A stretch of DNA of 64,000 bases from Pseudanabaena biceps (GTDB lineage Bacteria > Cyanobacteriota > Cyanobacteriia > Pseudanabaenales > Pseudanabaenaceae), in the NCBI GenBank assembly GCA_013361095.1, contig JAATWA010000001.1, positions 2,086,501-2,150,500 of the forward strand, given 5' to 3'. Below, in pieces: positions 7,669-15,253 of the stretch. Below the pieces are notes generated by a model. The model had not been told where the DNA came from, searched no databases, and was given only the letters and a program-made list of their open reading frames with translations. The position numbers and the translations under genes are program-made. Numbering within the stretch: position 1 is the first letter of the stretch; each line of letters opens with the position of its first letter.

Positions 7669-8447
7669 TATGCAGCGCTAGCGGACTGAACTAGGGATAG
7701 ATTTTGCAACTTAGCAAATTGTCTGTCCATATTTTGACAGTCCCCATCATACCAGACCTGCCCTTCTTGCAGAACGATCGCTCTTTGCGCGTACTGAGCT
7801 GCGAGTGCGAGATCGTGCAGCACGACTACCACTGTTAATCCTTTGCGATGCATTTCCTGTAGGCTGCTCATTACTTGATTAATTCCCGATACGTCTAATC
7901 CTGTAGTTGGCTCATCGGCTAGCAAAATGCGAGGAGACTGAATTAGAGTACGAGCGATCGCAACTCGTTGGCGTTGTCCACCGCTTAGTTGTCTGGCTTT
8001 TTGATAGATTTGTTCTTGTAGCCCCATTTTTTGCAATAACTGCATGGCAACACGGCGATCGCGCTTCGGAAATCCCCACAAACTCTGCCATGTATTCAGA
8101 TCTCCCAGACATCCGCACAGAACATTATCTAAACAGGAAAGCTGATCGACTAAACCACCACCTTGAAAGAGAAAACCCACATTTTTCCGAACTTCGTCAA
8201 TATGCTTCGACGTTACTGTAGTGCCACAGATTTGGATTTCGCCTTGGCTCACAGGGACTAATCCCACTAGCGATCGCAAAAGTGTTGATTTGCCTGCGCC
8301 ATTCAGTCCCAATAGAGCGACAAACTCGCCATGATTGATTTTTAAATCAATTCCATTCAAAATCGGACGCTTTAAAGTAGCTTGATAAGCAGTGCGGACA
8401 TTATGACAGGCGATCGCAGGTGAATTGCGTTCTAATACAGGTTCCAT
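7668..8447 (-). CDS. phnC: Phosphonate-type ABC transporter ATP-binding protein
   Basis: A 259-residue ABC ATPase with Walker A GLNGAGKSTLLRS, the signature LSGGQRQRVAIARTL, Walker B ILLADEPTTGLD and the H-loop VVVVLHDLALA. The composition and neighbours match PhnC. It powers import by the adjacent permease. It follows the binding-protein gene across a 74-bp gap that contains a strong hairpin, and is translationally coupled to the permease. Confidence 0.87.
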   Translation of the reverse strand: MEPVLERNSPAIACHNVRTAYQATLKRPILNGIDLKINHGEFVALLGLNGAGKSTLLRSLVGLVPVSQGEIQICGTTVTSKHIDEVRKNVGFLFQGGGLVDQLSCLDNVLCGCLGDLNTWQSLWGFPKRDRRVAMQLLQKMGLQEQIYQKARQLSGGQRQRVAIARTLIQSPRILLADEPTTGLDVSGINQVMSSLQEMHRKGLTVVVVLHDLALAAQYAQRAIVLQEGQVWYDGDCQNMDRQFAKLQNLSLVQSASAA

Positions 8448-8480
8448 AATTTTAAAGTTCTAATTTCTAAATATAAACAT

Positions 8481-8517
8481 CTAAAGTTTTGCCTAGCTAT
8501 GCTAGGCAAAACTTTAG
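8481..8517. promoter_or_regulatory. Intercistronic hairpin between phnD and phnC
   Basis: A perfect stem, CTAAAGTTTTGCCTAGC against its complement, lying just after the phnD stop and before phnC. Such hairpins between a binding-protein gene and its transporter genes often protect the upstream mRNA or reduce read-through, giving an excess of the binding protein. Confidence 0.7.
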
Positions 8518-8521
8518 AGAA

Positions 8522-9538
8522 CTAAGGCTTCAGCCCTGCCCTTGCGATCGCAGTACGCATAGTTGCCAAATGTTGCTCATGATCAACTTTGACTAACTCG
8601 GTGGAGTTATAGAGACTGAGGAACAACTCTTTATTTGCAGGTTCATTCAACTTCAAAAAGGCATTAATCAACTTTTCCCTTTGCTCCACAGGCACACTAT
8701 CATCAATGGAAATTCCATGAGCTGGGACATTGGGAACTGAGTGCAGTACCCGTAATTTCTTACCTTCTTCAGCCTTGATCCAAGGTGGAAGTAATGCATA
8801 TTCAGACACTACACCTACATCAGCCTGATCCCGCAACACCGCTTGTAAGGCACTGCTATAGCCATCCCCATAGGTAACTTTGCCGAAAAACTGGTCTAGG
8901 CGATCGGGGTCATCGACAAACTTAAGACCCACCAATTCACTGACAGGAAAGATAAATCCTGAACCAGAGGAACGGGAAGTAAATGCCATCCGTTTACCGC
9001 GCAACTGCTCTAGAGTTTCTTGAGGTGTTGCCAAAGTCTTCAATGGGCTACCTTCAGGAACGACAAAGAGCGAGTTGTAGGTTTTGCCACCTGAATAATC
9101 TGCCCGAACTTCCGCTAAGTACATTTTTGCGCCCGATAGTTGCTCAGCTTTGAGCGCAGCACGACCACTCACAAAAGCAACATTGGCGCGATTAGCCTTT
9201 AAAGCCTCGACGGATGCAGTTTCATCACCGATTACGCCCTTTACAGGAATCCCCATTTCCTTGGAGAGGATAGCAGAAACTTGATCAACTTTTGTTTGCA
9301 AATCTTTAGTATCACGACGAGTGGCAAAGGCGATCGTGATCTCTTTGAGGGGAGCCTGCGCTACTTCAGTTGCCGCAGGTTTTACATCTTTGGCTGGTTC
9401 TTTTGCAAGATTTGTTTGACTTGCATTAGTCTGAGATGGAGGTTGAAGATTATTTTCACTACAAGCTGTCAAGCTTATGAGAGAGATTAATCCTGCTACT
9501 ACAGCAAGATTGATGGGCGAAAACAAATTTTTTTTCAT
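8522..9538 (-). CDS. phnD: Phosphate/phosphite/phosphonate ABC transporter substrate-binding lipoprotein
   Basis: A 338-residue exported lipoprotein: positive N-terminus, hydrophobic core, and lipobox SLTAC with cysteine at about residue 26. The mature domain has the PhnD-type segments ITIAFATRRDTKDL, RANVAFVSGRAAL, AFTSRSSGSGFIFP and DVGVVSEYALLPPW. It binds substrate outside the inner membrane and delivers it to PhnE. It is the first gene of the phnD-phnC-phnE unit. The exact ligand among oxidised and reduced phosphorus compounds cannot be read from sequence. Confidence 0.85.
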   Translation of the reverse strand: MKKNLFSPINLAVVAGLISLISLTACSENNLQPPSQTNASQTNLAKEPAKDVKPAATEVAQAPLKEITIAFATRRDTKDLQTKVDQVSAILSKEMGIPVKGVIGDETASVEALKANRANVAFVSGRAALKAEQLSGAKMYLAEVRADYSGGKTYNSLFVVPEGSPLKTLATPQETLEQLRGKRMAFTSRSSGSGFIFPVSELVGLKFVDDPDRLDQFFGKVTYGDGYSSALQAVLRDQADVGVVSEYALLPPWIKAEEGKKLRVLHSVPNVPAHGISIDDSVPVEQREKLINAFLKLNEPANKELFLSLYNSTELVKVDHEQHLATMRTAIARAGLKP

Positions 9539-9656
9539 TAATTTCTATAAAATAGCCAATATACTAAGAAGAATTACTCTCAATAACTAATGAGGCTAGC
9601 TTAAACCTATTTGAGAATTAAAGTCAATAACTTGCAAGATCTTTTTAAGTAAAAAA

Positions 9657-9713
9657 CCAAAACCAGAAGATGAGTTGCGGCGCTTTGCGCCGCAACTCAT
9701 CTTCTGGTTTTGG
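9657..9713. repeat. Family-A palindrome upstream of phnD
   Basis: Arms CCAAAACCAGAAGATGAGTT plus GCGGCGC pair perfectly across TTT. It lies 119 bp before the phnD start. The 353-bp gap 9539-9891 holds only this element and the next palindrome. Confidence 0.78.
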
Positions 9714-9719
9714 CGCAAT

Positions 9720-9764
9720 AGAATTTTTTAAAAGTGTTGCCTTACAACACTTTTAAAAAATTCT
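9720..9764. repeat. Family-B palindrome, CCTTA centre
   Basis: The stem AGAATTTTTTAAAAGTGTTG and its complement enclose CCTTA. It is followed by TTGGTTTGG and AGCGCAAAGTGCTGT, the flank that accompanies other family-B copies. Confidence 0.78.
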
Positions 9765-9891
9765 TGGTTTGGATTTAAGCGCAAAGTGCTGTATGTCCTG
9801 AGTGAAACTCGGTTTGCTATAAAAAACAAGAAAATGTGACACAAAGCTTCGTAATAGCCGTATTAGAATGCTTTGCGTGGATATTCAATTA

Positions 9892-11448
9892 TTAGTTTTT
9901 ACCAACCACAAAAGTGGAATCAAGGCTTTGATTATATTTAGCCCCACTTTTAGTTGTTTGCTTGATCGAAATTTGGTAGGCAGCATTGTAGTCCGATTTT
10001 AGCCAAGGTGAACAATAACGACCAATGGGCAAAGTATATATATTTTCATTTACGATCGCACCATCACTAGGCTTAGCTTTGGACGGAATTGCGAAGGTAA
10101 TACTGCGGCGTTTAGCATAGTCACTAGACACTACACCTGTTGCCGATTGCTTGCTGAGGCACTGCACCTCAATTTGCGCGTCCTTGAGCAACTCACGGAT
10201 ATTACCGCGATCGCTAAGTAAGATCTGACTCTCACCGCCGATGCCTGATATTTGCTGCAATTGAAAAGAACTAACGCGATCGGGAGAAAAACCACCTGTA
10301 ATTTTTACTACTTGCAGATCTTTTTCAGGAACAACTTGATATTCCAAGGTTCCAGGTAAGTCATATTCTAATTCTGCCTTCTCATTACGGATAACCACAT
10401 TAGCCCCAACTTCTACAAGCTCAATTCCCAAAGCCGATGGAGTCATCGCCGCTGCCCAATCAAAGCGATAGAAGAGTTTCGCCGTATCCTTGAGATAGGT
10501 ATATCGATCTGGTACATCAGAACTAATTCTTAGTAGACTTCCCAAACCACTGCGGTCAACCCAAATATTTTTAATTAAGCCCACTTTCTTACTGAGTGCT
10601 GCCGTAATTGTTTTGCGATCGCTAGGAATTTCCGCAGGAATATCTAAACGTGGAACGAGGGTAACTTTGCCATAGTTTCCAGTTTCGCCATTACGCCCAT
10701 TATTACTATTCTCGCCATCACGCCCACTCTGACAAGTATAGGAATTAGAACTAGAAACCCCTCTGTAACTACGTCGATAGAGCCAGTCATCACGGCGATA
10801 TTCATTAGTCCGTGAGGAATTATGGTTAAAATCAGAGTCATCGCGTGAGCGATCGCAAAGTCTTGACTCCTTAGAATGGTACTTCCATTCTGCTTTTGGA
10901 TCATTAAAAGGGCGGCGTTCTGTTTCCCAAGTGCAGTAGTTAACGCGCCATGCAGATTCTTGACAGGAGCAGCCTTTACCGCCACTCGCGCCGCGTCCAT
11001 TGCGCCCACCGCGTCCACCCACATTACGGAGTTCTAACTGTTTGAGTGCCGCAATATCCGTATAAAAGATGGTAGCATCGCCGCCTTTGCCACCAGTGCC
11101 GCCATTCCCACCATCACCGCCTCTGCCACCCGATGCGCCAATTAAAGAATATTCAGGACGATAGGGTTGTTCGCAACTACTGGCTGACCGCCCCGCAGTG
11201 CCATCTTCGGCATCTTCGCCCACCGCTCCTGACAGGTCATAAGCCGCAGGTTTGCCATCGATCACAATCCGCAAATTTTGACCATCACGCCCACTGCGTC
11301 CATCTCGACCGCGATCACCAGTTTGCCCTGTTTGTCCAAATACATTTTGAGCGATCGCGGCTGAGTTAGACATAGTAACGGTCAATACCAACATACTGAT
11401 TGGTAAGACAATTGGCAAAGCTTGACGAAGAGATTTGTGATTCCGCAT
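9892..11448 (-). CDS. Secreted protein with collagen-like glycine-rich N-terminal half
   Basis: A 518-residue protein of unknown function. A signal peptide ends near residue 33 (SAAIAQ). Residues of about 38-60 are collagen-like (GQTGQTGDRGRDGRSGRDGQ), and a second Gly-rich tract follows at 105-165 (GGRGGDGGNGGTGGKGGDA). Six or more cysteines lie around residues 92-250, including a CSC pair. The C-terminal half is globular beta-rich. The composition suggests an extracellular structural protein stabilised by disulfides. It sits alone between palindromes, with no recognised partner genes. Confidence 0.7.
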   Translation of the reverse strand: MRNHKSLRQALPIVLPISMLVLTVTMSNSAAIAQNVFGQTGQTGDRGRDGRSGRDGQNLRIVIDGKPAAYDLSGAVGEDAEDGTAGRSASSCEQPYRPEYSLIGASGGRGGDGGNGGTGGKGGDATIFYTDIAALKQLELRNVGGRGGRNGRGASGGKGCSCQESAWRVNYCTWETERRPFNDPKAEWKYHSKESRLCDRSRDDSDFNHNSSRTNEYRRDDWLYRRSYRGVSSSNSYTCQSGRDGENSNNGRNGETGNYGKVTLVPRLDIPAEIPSDRKTITAALSKKVGLIKNIWVDRSGLGSLLRISSDVPDRYTYLKDTAKLFYRFDWAAAMTPSALGIELVEVGANVVIRNEKAELEYDLPGTLEYQVVPEKDLQVVKITGGFSPDRVSSFQLQQISGIGGESQILLSDRGNIRELLKDAQIEVQCLSKQSATGVVSSDYAKRRSITFAIPSKAKPSDGAIVNENIYTLPIGRYCSPWLKSDYNAAYQISIKQTTKSGAKYNQSLDSTFVVGKN

Positions 11449-11520
11449 AGCGTTATTACTAAAATGATTGGGAAATTTGAATCGTTTGGGCTTTCAAAAG
11501 TTTCCTTACAATATATATAA

Positions 11521-11563
11521 CAAAAGATGAGTGGCAGCGCGAAGCGCCGCCACTCATCTTTTG
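11521..11563. repeat. Family-A palindrome
   Basis: CAAAAGATGAGTGGCAGCGC pairs with GCGCCGCCACTCATCTTTTG across GAA, with a single A/C mismatch. It opens the repeat-filled 556-bp gap 11449-12004, which contains five palindromes and no ORF. Confidence 0.75.
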
Positions 11564-11588
11564 GGTTTTACAGTAACTTCCGATCAAA

Positions 11589-11647
11589 CGAACCAAGAAT
11601 TTTTTGAAAGTGTTGCAAAGCAACACTTTCAAAAAATTCTTGGTTCG
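11589..11647. repeat. Family-B palindrome, canonical copy
   Basis: A perfect 59-bp palindrome with left arm CGAACCAAGAATTTTTTGAA, centre GTTGCAAAGCAAC and right arm ending TTCTTGGTTCG. It is followed by GGGTTTTAGCG and AAAGTGCTGTA. Confidence 0.82.
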
Positions 11648-11670
11648 GGTTTTAGCGAAAAGTGCTGTAA

Positions 11671-11704
11671 GTTCTAAGTTTTCCTAATCAGGAAAACTTA
11701 GAAC
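11671..11704. repeat. Short palindrome GTTCTAAGTTTTCC
   Basis: A perfect stem of 15 bp around TAATCA, upstream of the collagen-like gene (which reads away on the minus strand) and downstream of the HEAT gene end. Confidence 0.65.
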
Positions 11705-11780
11705 TTAGTTTTTGAATAGTATTAACCGATTCGTACCAGAGATATTAGGGACTTAGACCAAAAGCAACCTTAGCCACAAT

Positions 11781-11877
11781 TACTCCCTTCCCATTGAAAA
11801 ATTAGACATTGCGGCGCTTCGCGCCGCAATGCTAGTTATTGGTTTTTAATGTGTATTTTGATACTGGGAAGGGAGTA
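11781..11877. repeat. Nested palindrome with GCGGCGC inner core
   Basis: The inner hairpin CATTGCGGCGC-TTC-GCGCCGCAATG (11807-11831) is enclosed by distant outer arms, TACTCCCTTCCCA at 11781 and TGGGAAGGGAGTA ending at 11877. Confidence 0.7.
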
Positions 11878-11947
11878 GTAGACTTTCAATTTGGGGAATG
11901 ATTTCCGTTTCTAATTTTTTTTAGTAAATCAGTTGTTTCGGCAATGA

Positions 11948-12010
11948 GGATAGCTCTCCAAAACATGAAGGCGACGCATCGCGTCGCCTTCATGTTTTGG
12001 AGAGCTATCC
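11948..12010. terminator. Terminator-like palindrome at the end of the HEAT-repeat gene
   Basis: A perfect 30-bp stem, GGATAGCTCTCCAAAACATG continuing into AAGGCGACGC, with loop ATC. The right arm covers the stop codon of the minus-strand HEAT gene. Confidence 0.75.
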
Positions 12011-13195
12011 CTGAATTATCGTAAAGTCCGATTCGCTATCAAAGTCTTTAGCGTTGGAAACTGAGTAACTGGGGATGGAAACAGAATATTTGACCATGTG
12101 CAGAATCGCCTTCGCTTCAGGGGAATTAATCTGTACTAATGCCCTCAAAACAGCACTGCGAACTGAGCGATCCTCATCTTTGACTGCCTGTGACAAATAA
12201 AACACAGCGTCATGAGTGCCGATTTCTCCAAGAGCTAGAGCCGCGTCACAGCGCACATAAGCGTACTCATCTTCTCGCAATACCTTCGCTAGCAATGGCA
12301 CAACCTCTTCCATGCCAATTTGTCCCAAGGTCCTTGCCGCCACGCTGCGGGTATGGCTTGAGGAATTATTGAGCATGGTCGCGACAGGGGCGATCGCGGG
12401 AATACCGATACTTTTTAGAGCTTGGACAGCTTGGGACTGCACGCTAATATCATTTTCAGTAAGTAAACTCGCTAAGGCATTGGCAGATAAGGGCGATTTT
12501 ATTTGTCCTAAAGCCCAAGCCGCCTCAAGACGCACTGATTTACTACCATTTTTGAGCGCATCGATTAGCGCTGTCACCGCCAAAGGTGAGCTAATTTGCC
12601 CAAGGGAATGCGCTGAATGGACTTTCACCATGTCATCGCTATGCTTGAGTGCTTCTACTAGGGGAGAAACAGCAGGTAAACTTGCCCGACCGAGAGCTTT
12701 GGCAACGGCTGACTGGACTTGGATCGAAGGATGATGCAGTAGCTTAACTAGAGACTTGATGGCTTCGGCGCTACCAATCCAACTGAGGGCTGAGGCTGCT
12801 TGCCAATGAATTTGTCTATAGGGATTTTGAGTGGCTTCGATGAGAGCAGGAATTGCTAATGGCGATCGCAAATATCCGAGGGCGATCGCCGCTTTTTTAG
12901 AAATCGAAACTTCATCACTTTCTAGCCGTTCCAGTAAAGCTGGCACAACATTTTCACGGCAACGAATTAATTTTTGTAAGGCAGTAGAGAATTGATCGGA
13001 ACGTGCTGCCGCATCAAACTCCATTAAAATTGCCGATTCTCCGCCAAGATCGGGTGCTGATAGGACATGACGATCCTCAGGCATGCCATACCCTGGGGAT
13101 GCGGGAATCCGATAATCTTCTAATTTAGGGGGATTGATTTTAGGATTATTGGACAAGTTAGGTGCTTTGGGTAATTGAGGTTCCTGTGCATTCAT
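12005..13195 (-). CDS. HEAT-repeat protein (PBS lyase HEAT-like repeats)
   Basis: A 396-residue protein made almost wholly of 31-residue HEAT-like repeats from about residue 85 to 370. About nine copies are visible, with recurring patterns such as AVAALGRA, AAWALGQIKSPLAVxALI and ALGEIGTHDAV. The first 80 residues are proline-rich and less ordered. HEAT repeats of this type mediate protein binding, and some cyanobacterial relatives are phycobilin lyases, but the residues specific to a lyase cannot be judged here. No phycobilisome gene is near, so a general scaffold role is the safer reading. Confidence 0.78.
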   Translation of the reverse strand: MNAQEPQLPKAPNLSNNPKINPPKLEDYRIPASPGYGMPEDRHVLSAPDLGGESAILMEFDAAARSDQFSTALQKLIRCRENVVPALLERLESDEVSISKKAAIALGYLRSPLAIPALIEATQNPYRQIHWQAASALSWIGSAEAIKSLVKLLHHPSIQVQSAVAKALGRASLPAVSPLVEALKHSDDMVKVHSAHSLGQISSPLAVTALIDALKNGSKSVRLEAAWALGQIKSPLSANALASLLTENDISVQSQAVQALKSIGIPAIAPVATMLNNSSSHTRSVAARTLGQIGMEEVVPLLAKVLREDEYAYVRCDAALALGEIGTHDAVFYLSQAVKDEDRSVRSAVLRALVQINSPEAKAILHMVKYSVSIPSYSVSNAKDFDSESDFTIIQG

Positions 13196-13344
13196 GGAAA
13201 ATGTCCTATCAAGCGTTAGTTACGTTGTTTTAGTCCTGTCACCCACGACAACCAATTAAAGCTTAGCTGTATTACATTAACTATTTTACGAGAATAGTTT
13301 CCAAAAGTTGTAACTAAACTAAGATTTGCAGCTTTATTCCACTC

Positions 13345-13413
13345 ACCCAAATCACGAGAATTTTTTAAGAGTGTTGCTTTGCAATACTCTTAAAAAATTC
13401 TCGTGATTTGGGT
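13345..13413. repeat. Family-B palindrome between divergent genes
   Basis: Arms ACCCAAATCACGAGAATTTT pair with their complement around GTTGCTTTGCAA, with one T/G mismatch. It is followed by TTGAGCGCTTTGCGCTGTAA. It lies between the divergent starts at 13195 and 13485, so neither gene can use it as a terminator. Confidence 0.8.
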
Positions 13414-13484
13414 TTGAGCGCTTTGCGCTGTAAGCTAAAAATTATTAATCACCATTTTGTTATTGCCGCGCTCCCGCGCAACCT

Positions 13485-14474
13485 ATGAATCAACTGCTTA
13501 GTGCCTTCACTTTATTTTTAAGTCTACTCATTGAAGCAATTCCTTTTTTGTTGATGGGAGTCTTGCTATCTGGGGCTTTATTAATATTTGTAGACGAGCG
13601 CAAACTCATCGAATTTCTACCCAAAAATCCATTTCTCGGAGCCTTGGCGGGCAGTTTATTGGGATTTATGTTTCCTGTCTGTGAATGTGGCAACGTTCCT
13701 GTGGCGAGACGATTAATTTCTCAGGGTGCGCCAATTTCGGTGGCGGTGAGCTTTTTGCTAGCTGCACCAACTATTAATCCTGTGGTAATTTGGGCAACTT
13801 GGACGGCCTTTCGAGATCAGCCTGAAATTGCAGTTTTGCGAGTGGTACTTTCTTTGGCGATCGCCATTATCGTGTCGATGGTATTTAGCTCTCAAAAGGA
13901 TCTGCGCGCAATTTTACAGCCCAATGTAGCGCTAGCTTTGCCAGCACCTAAGGTAAAGGCGGGGGCTGTACCTGTGGGGACATTCTTTTTGGGGGAAGAT
14001 GTCAGCCAGCCTTTAGATTTGAGAGGATATGCGCCGATAAATCAGCAGGTTAGTAGTAAGTCTCTTCCCGATCGCTTGAATATGTTGCTAGATAATACCC
14101 TCGCGGAAATGCGCGAACTGGGGGCGATTTTGGTGATGGGCAGTGCGATCGCAGCCATTATTCAGGTCTGGGTTCCCCGCGATATTATTTTGGGACTAGG
14201 GCAAGGACAAGTTAGCTCAATTTTGGCAATGATGACGTTGGCGGCGATCGTTTCGATCTGTTCGACCGTAGATGCTTTTTTTGCGTTATCGTTTGCAGCA
14301 ACTTTTACGGGTGGCTCTTTATTAGCTTTCCTCGTATTTGGCCCCACTATTGATCTCAAAGCGATCGGCTTAATCTTGACGATTTTTCAAAAAAAGGCAG
14401 TTATCTATATGTTTTTGCTAACTGCTCAGCTAACTTTTTTAAGTTGCCTATTTATCAATTTTCAGATTAATTAA
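13485..14474 (+). CDS. Permease of the ArsP/DUF318 (UPF0718) family
   Basis: A 329-residue membrane protein with eight or so hydrophobic segments in two halves. The first half carries the family motif FPVCECGNVPVARRLISQG with the CEC cysteines, followed by FLLAAPTINPVVI. The second half repeats it in altered form (VSICSTVDAFFALSF, FLVFGPTIDLKAI). Relatives such as ArsP export trivalent organoarsenicals, and other members have no known substrate. The gene stands alone, without ars genes, so the substrate is left open. Confidence 0.82.
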   Translation: MNQLLSAFTLFLSLLIEAIPFLLMGVLLSGALLIFVDERKLIEFLPKNPFLGALAGSLLGFMFPVCECGNVPVARRLISQGAPISVAVSFLLAAPTINPVVIWATWTAFRDQPEIAVLRVVLSLAIAIIVSMVFSSQKDLRAILQPNVALALPAPKVKAGAVPVGTFFLGEDVSQPLDLRGYAPINQQVSSKSLPDRLNMLLDNTLAEMRELGAILVMGSAIAAIIQVWVPRDIILGLGQGQVSSILAMMTLAAIVSICSTVDAFFALSFAATFTGGSLLAFLVFGPTIDLKAIGLILTIFQKKAVIYMFLLTAQLTFLSCLFINFQIN

Positions 14475-14480
14475 GTGTCT

Positions 14481-14592
14481 ATAGCAATCCTAAATGAGTT
14501 GTGAGAGGCTTCGACTTCGCTCAGCCAGCGTATATCGTTGGCTGAGCGAAGTCGAAGCCCTATTTTTCTCATAAATGATTTAGGACTGCTAT
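14481..14592. repeat. Long nested palindrome (about 110 bp)
   Basis: Outer arms ATAGCAATCCTAAAT and ATTTAGGACTGCTAT enclose a perfect inner stem, GGCTTCGACTTCGCTCAGCC with its complement, around the TATAT centre. It starts 7 bp after the permease stop, between convergent genes. The outer GCAATCCTAAAT arms look like terminal inverted repeats of a miniature element. Confidence 0.72.
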
Positions 14593-14616
14593 ATAGCGCT
14601 TTGCGCCGCCATTCAA

Positions 14617-15036
14617 TTATTCCGATTGATTTACATTTCCCCGCAAAGATTTGATTTCGCCACGTTTTGTTTTGGCTTCTATGCGTTTGTTTTGAGAGCT
14701 ACGCGATGGCTTAGTCGGTTTGCGCTTAGTTGGCACGATCGCCGCCGATTGAATGAGTAACTGCAACCTTTTCAGCGCATCCTCTTTGTTTTGTTCTTGG
14801 GTACGATGTTGTTGAGCTTTAATCACGATCACCCCATCCTTCGTGATGCGGCGATCGCTCAGATTGAGAAGCCGTTCTTTATAAAGTGGCGATAGCGAAG
14901 AACTATTAATATCAAAGCGGAGATGAATTGCCGTGGAGACTTTATTAACATTTTGTCCGCCCGCACCCTGCGATCGGATTGCCGTAATACTAATTTCTTC
15001 GGCAGAAATATAAGTATGCTTGGTGATTTGCAGCAT
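14617..15036 (-). CDS. arfB: Alternative ribosome-rescue factor, peptidyl-tRNA hydrolase
   Basis: A 139-residue release-factor-like protein. The GGQ motif is present in SQGAGGQNVNKVSTAIHLRFD (about residues 23-44), and the C-terminus is a basic tail rich in K and R (KRKPTKPSRSSQNKRIEAKTKRGEIK), which in ArfB/YaeJ enters the mRNA channel of stalled ribosomes. The size and the lack of a codon-recognition domain distinguish it from RF1 and RF2. It hydrolyses peptidyl-tRNA on ribosomes lacking a stop codon. It is divergent from the ABC gene that follows. Confidence 0.9.
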   Translation of the reverse strand: MLQITKHTYISAEEISITAIRSQGAGGQNVNKVSTAIHLRFDINSSSLSPLYKERLLNLSDRRITKDGVIVIKAQQHRTQEQNKEDALKRLQLLIQSAAIVPTKRKPTKPSRSSQNKRIEAKTKRGEIKSLRGNVNQSE

Positions 15037-15087
15037 TTTATTTGCCGATTATTATTTTGTTTTGAGACATACAGCGCTTAGCGCTTC

Positions 15088-15148
15088 AACCAGAAGAAAT
15101 TTTGTGAGAGTGCTGCAAAGCAGCACTCTCACAAAATTTCTTCTGGTT
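15088..15148. repeat. Family-B palindrome between divergent genes
   Basis: A perfect palindrome with arms AACCAGAAGAAATTTTGTGA and centre GCTGCAAAGCAGC. It is preceded by ACAGCGCTTAGCGCTTC, so the flank lies on the opposite side from the copy at 13345. It sits in the divergent gap between arfB and the ABC gene. Confidence 0.8.
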
Positions 15149-15253
15149 CATTCGATCTGAAATTGCAACGCACTGCCGCTAGTATTTTCGGATTTAGCTA
15201 ACTCAAGCATTGTTATGGGCGCTGTAAACTGGAAATAGGAGCTTTAGCAAAAT

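Noticed and set aside
11521..12010. Closely spaced repeats that might suggest a CRISPR array.
   Set aside because: The units are different palindromes, without identical direct repeats or regular spacers, and no cas gene is nearby.
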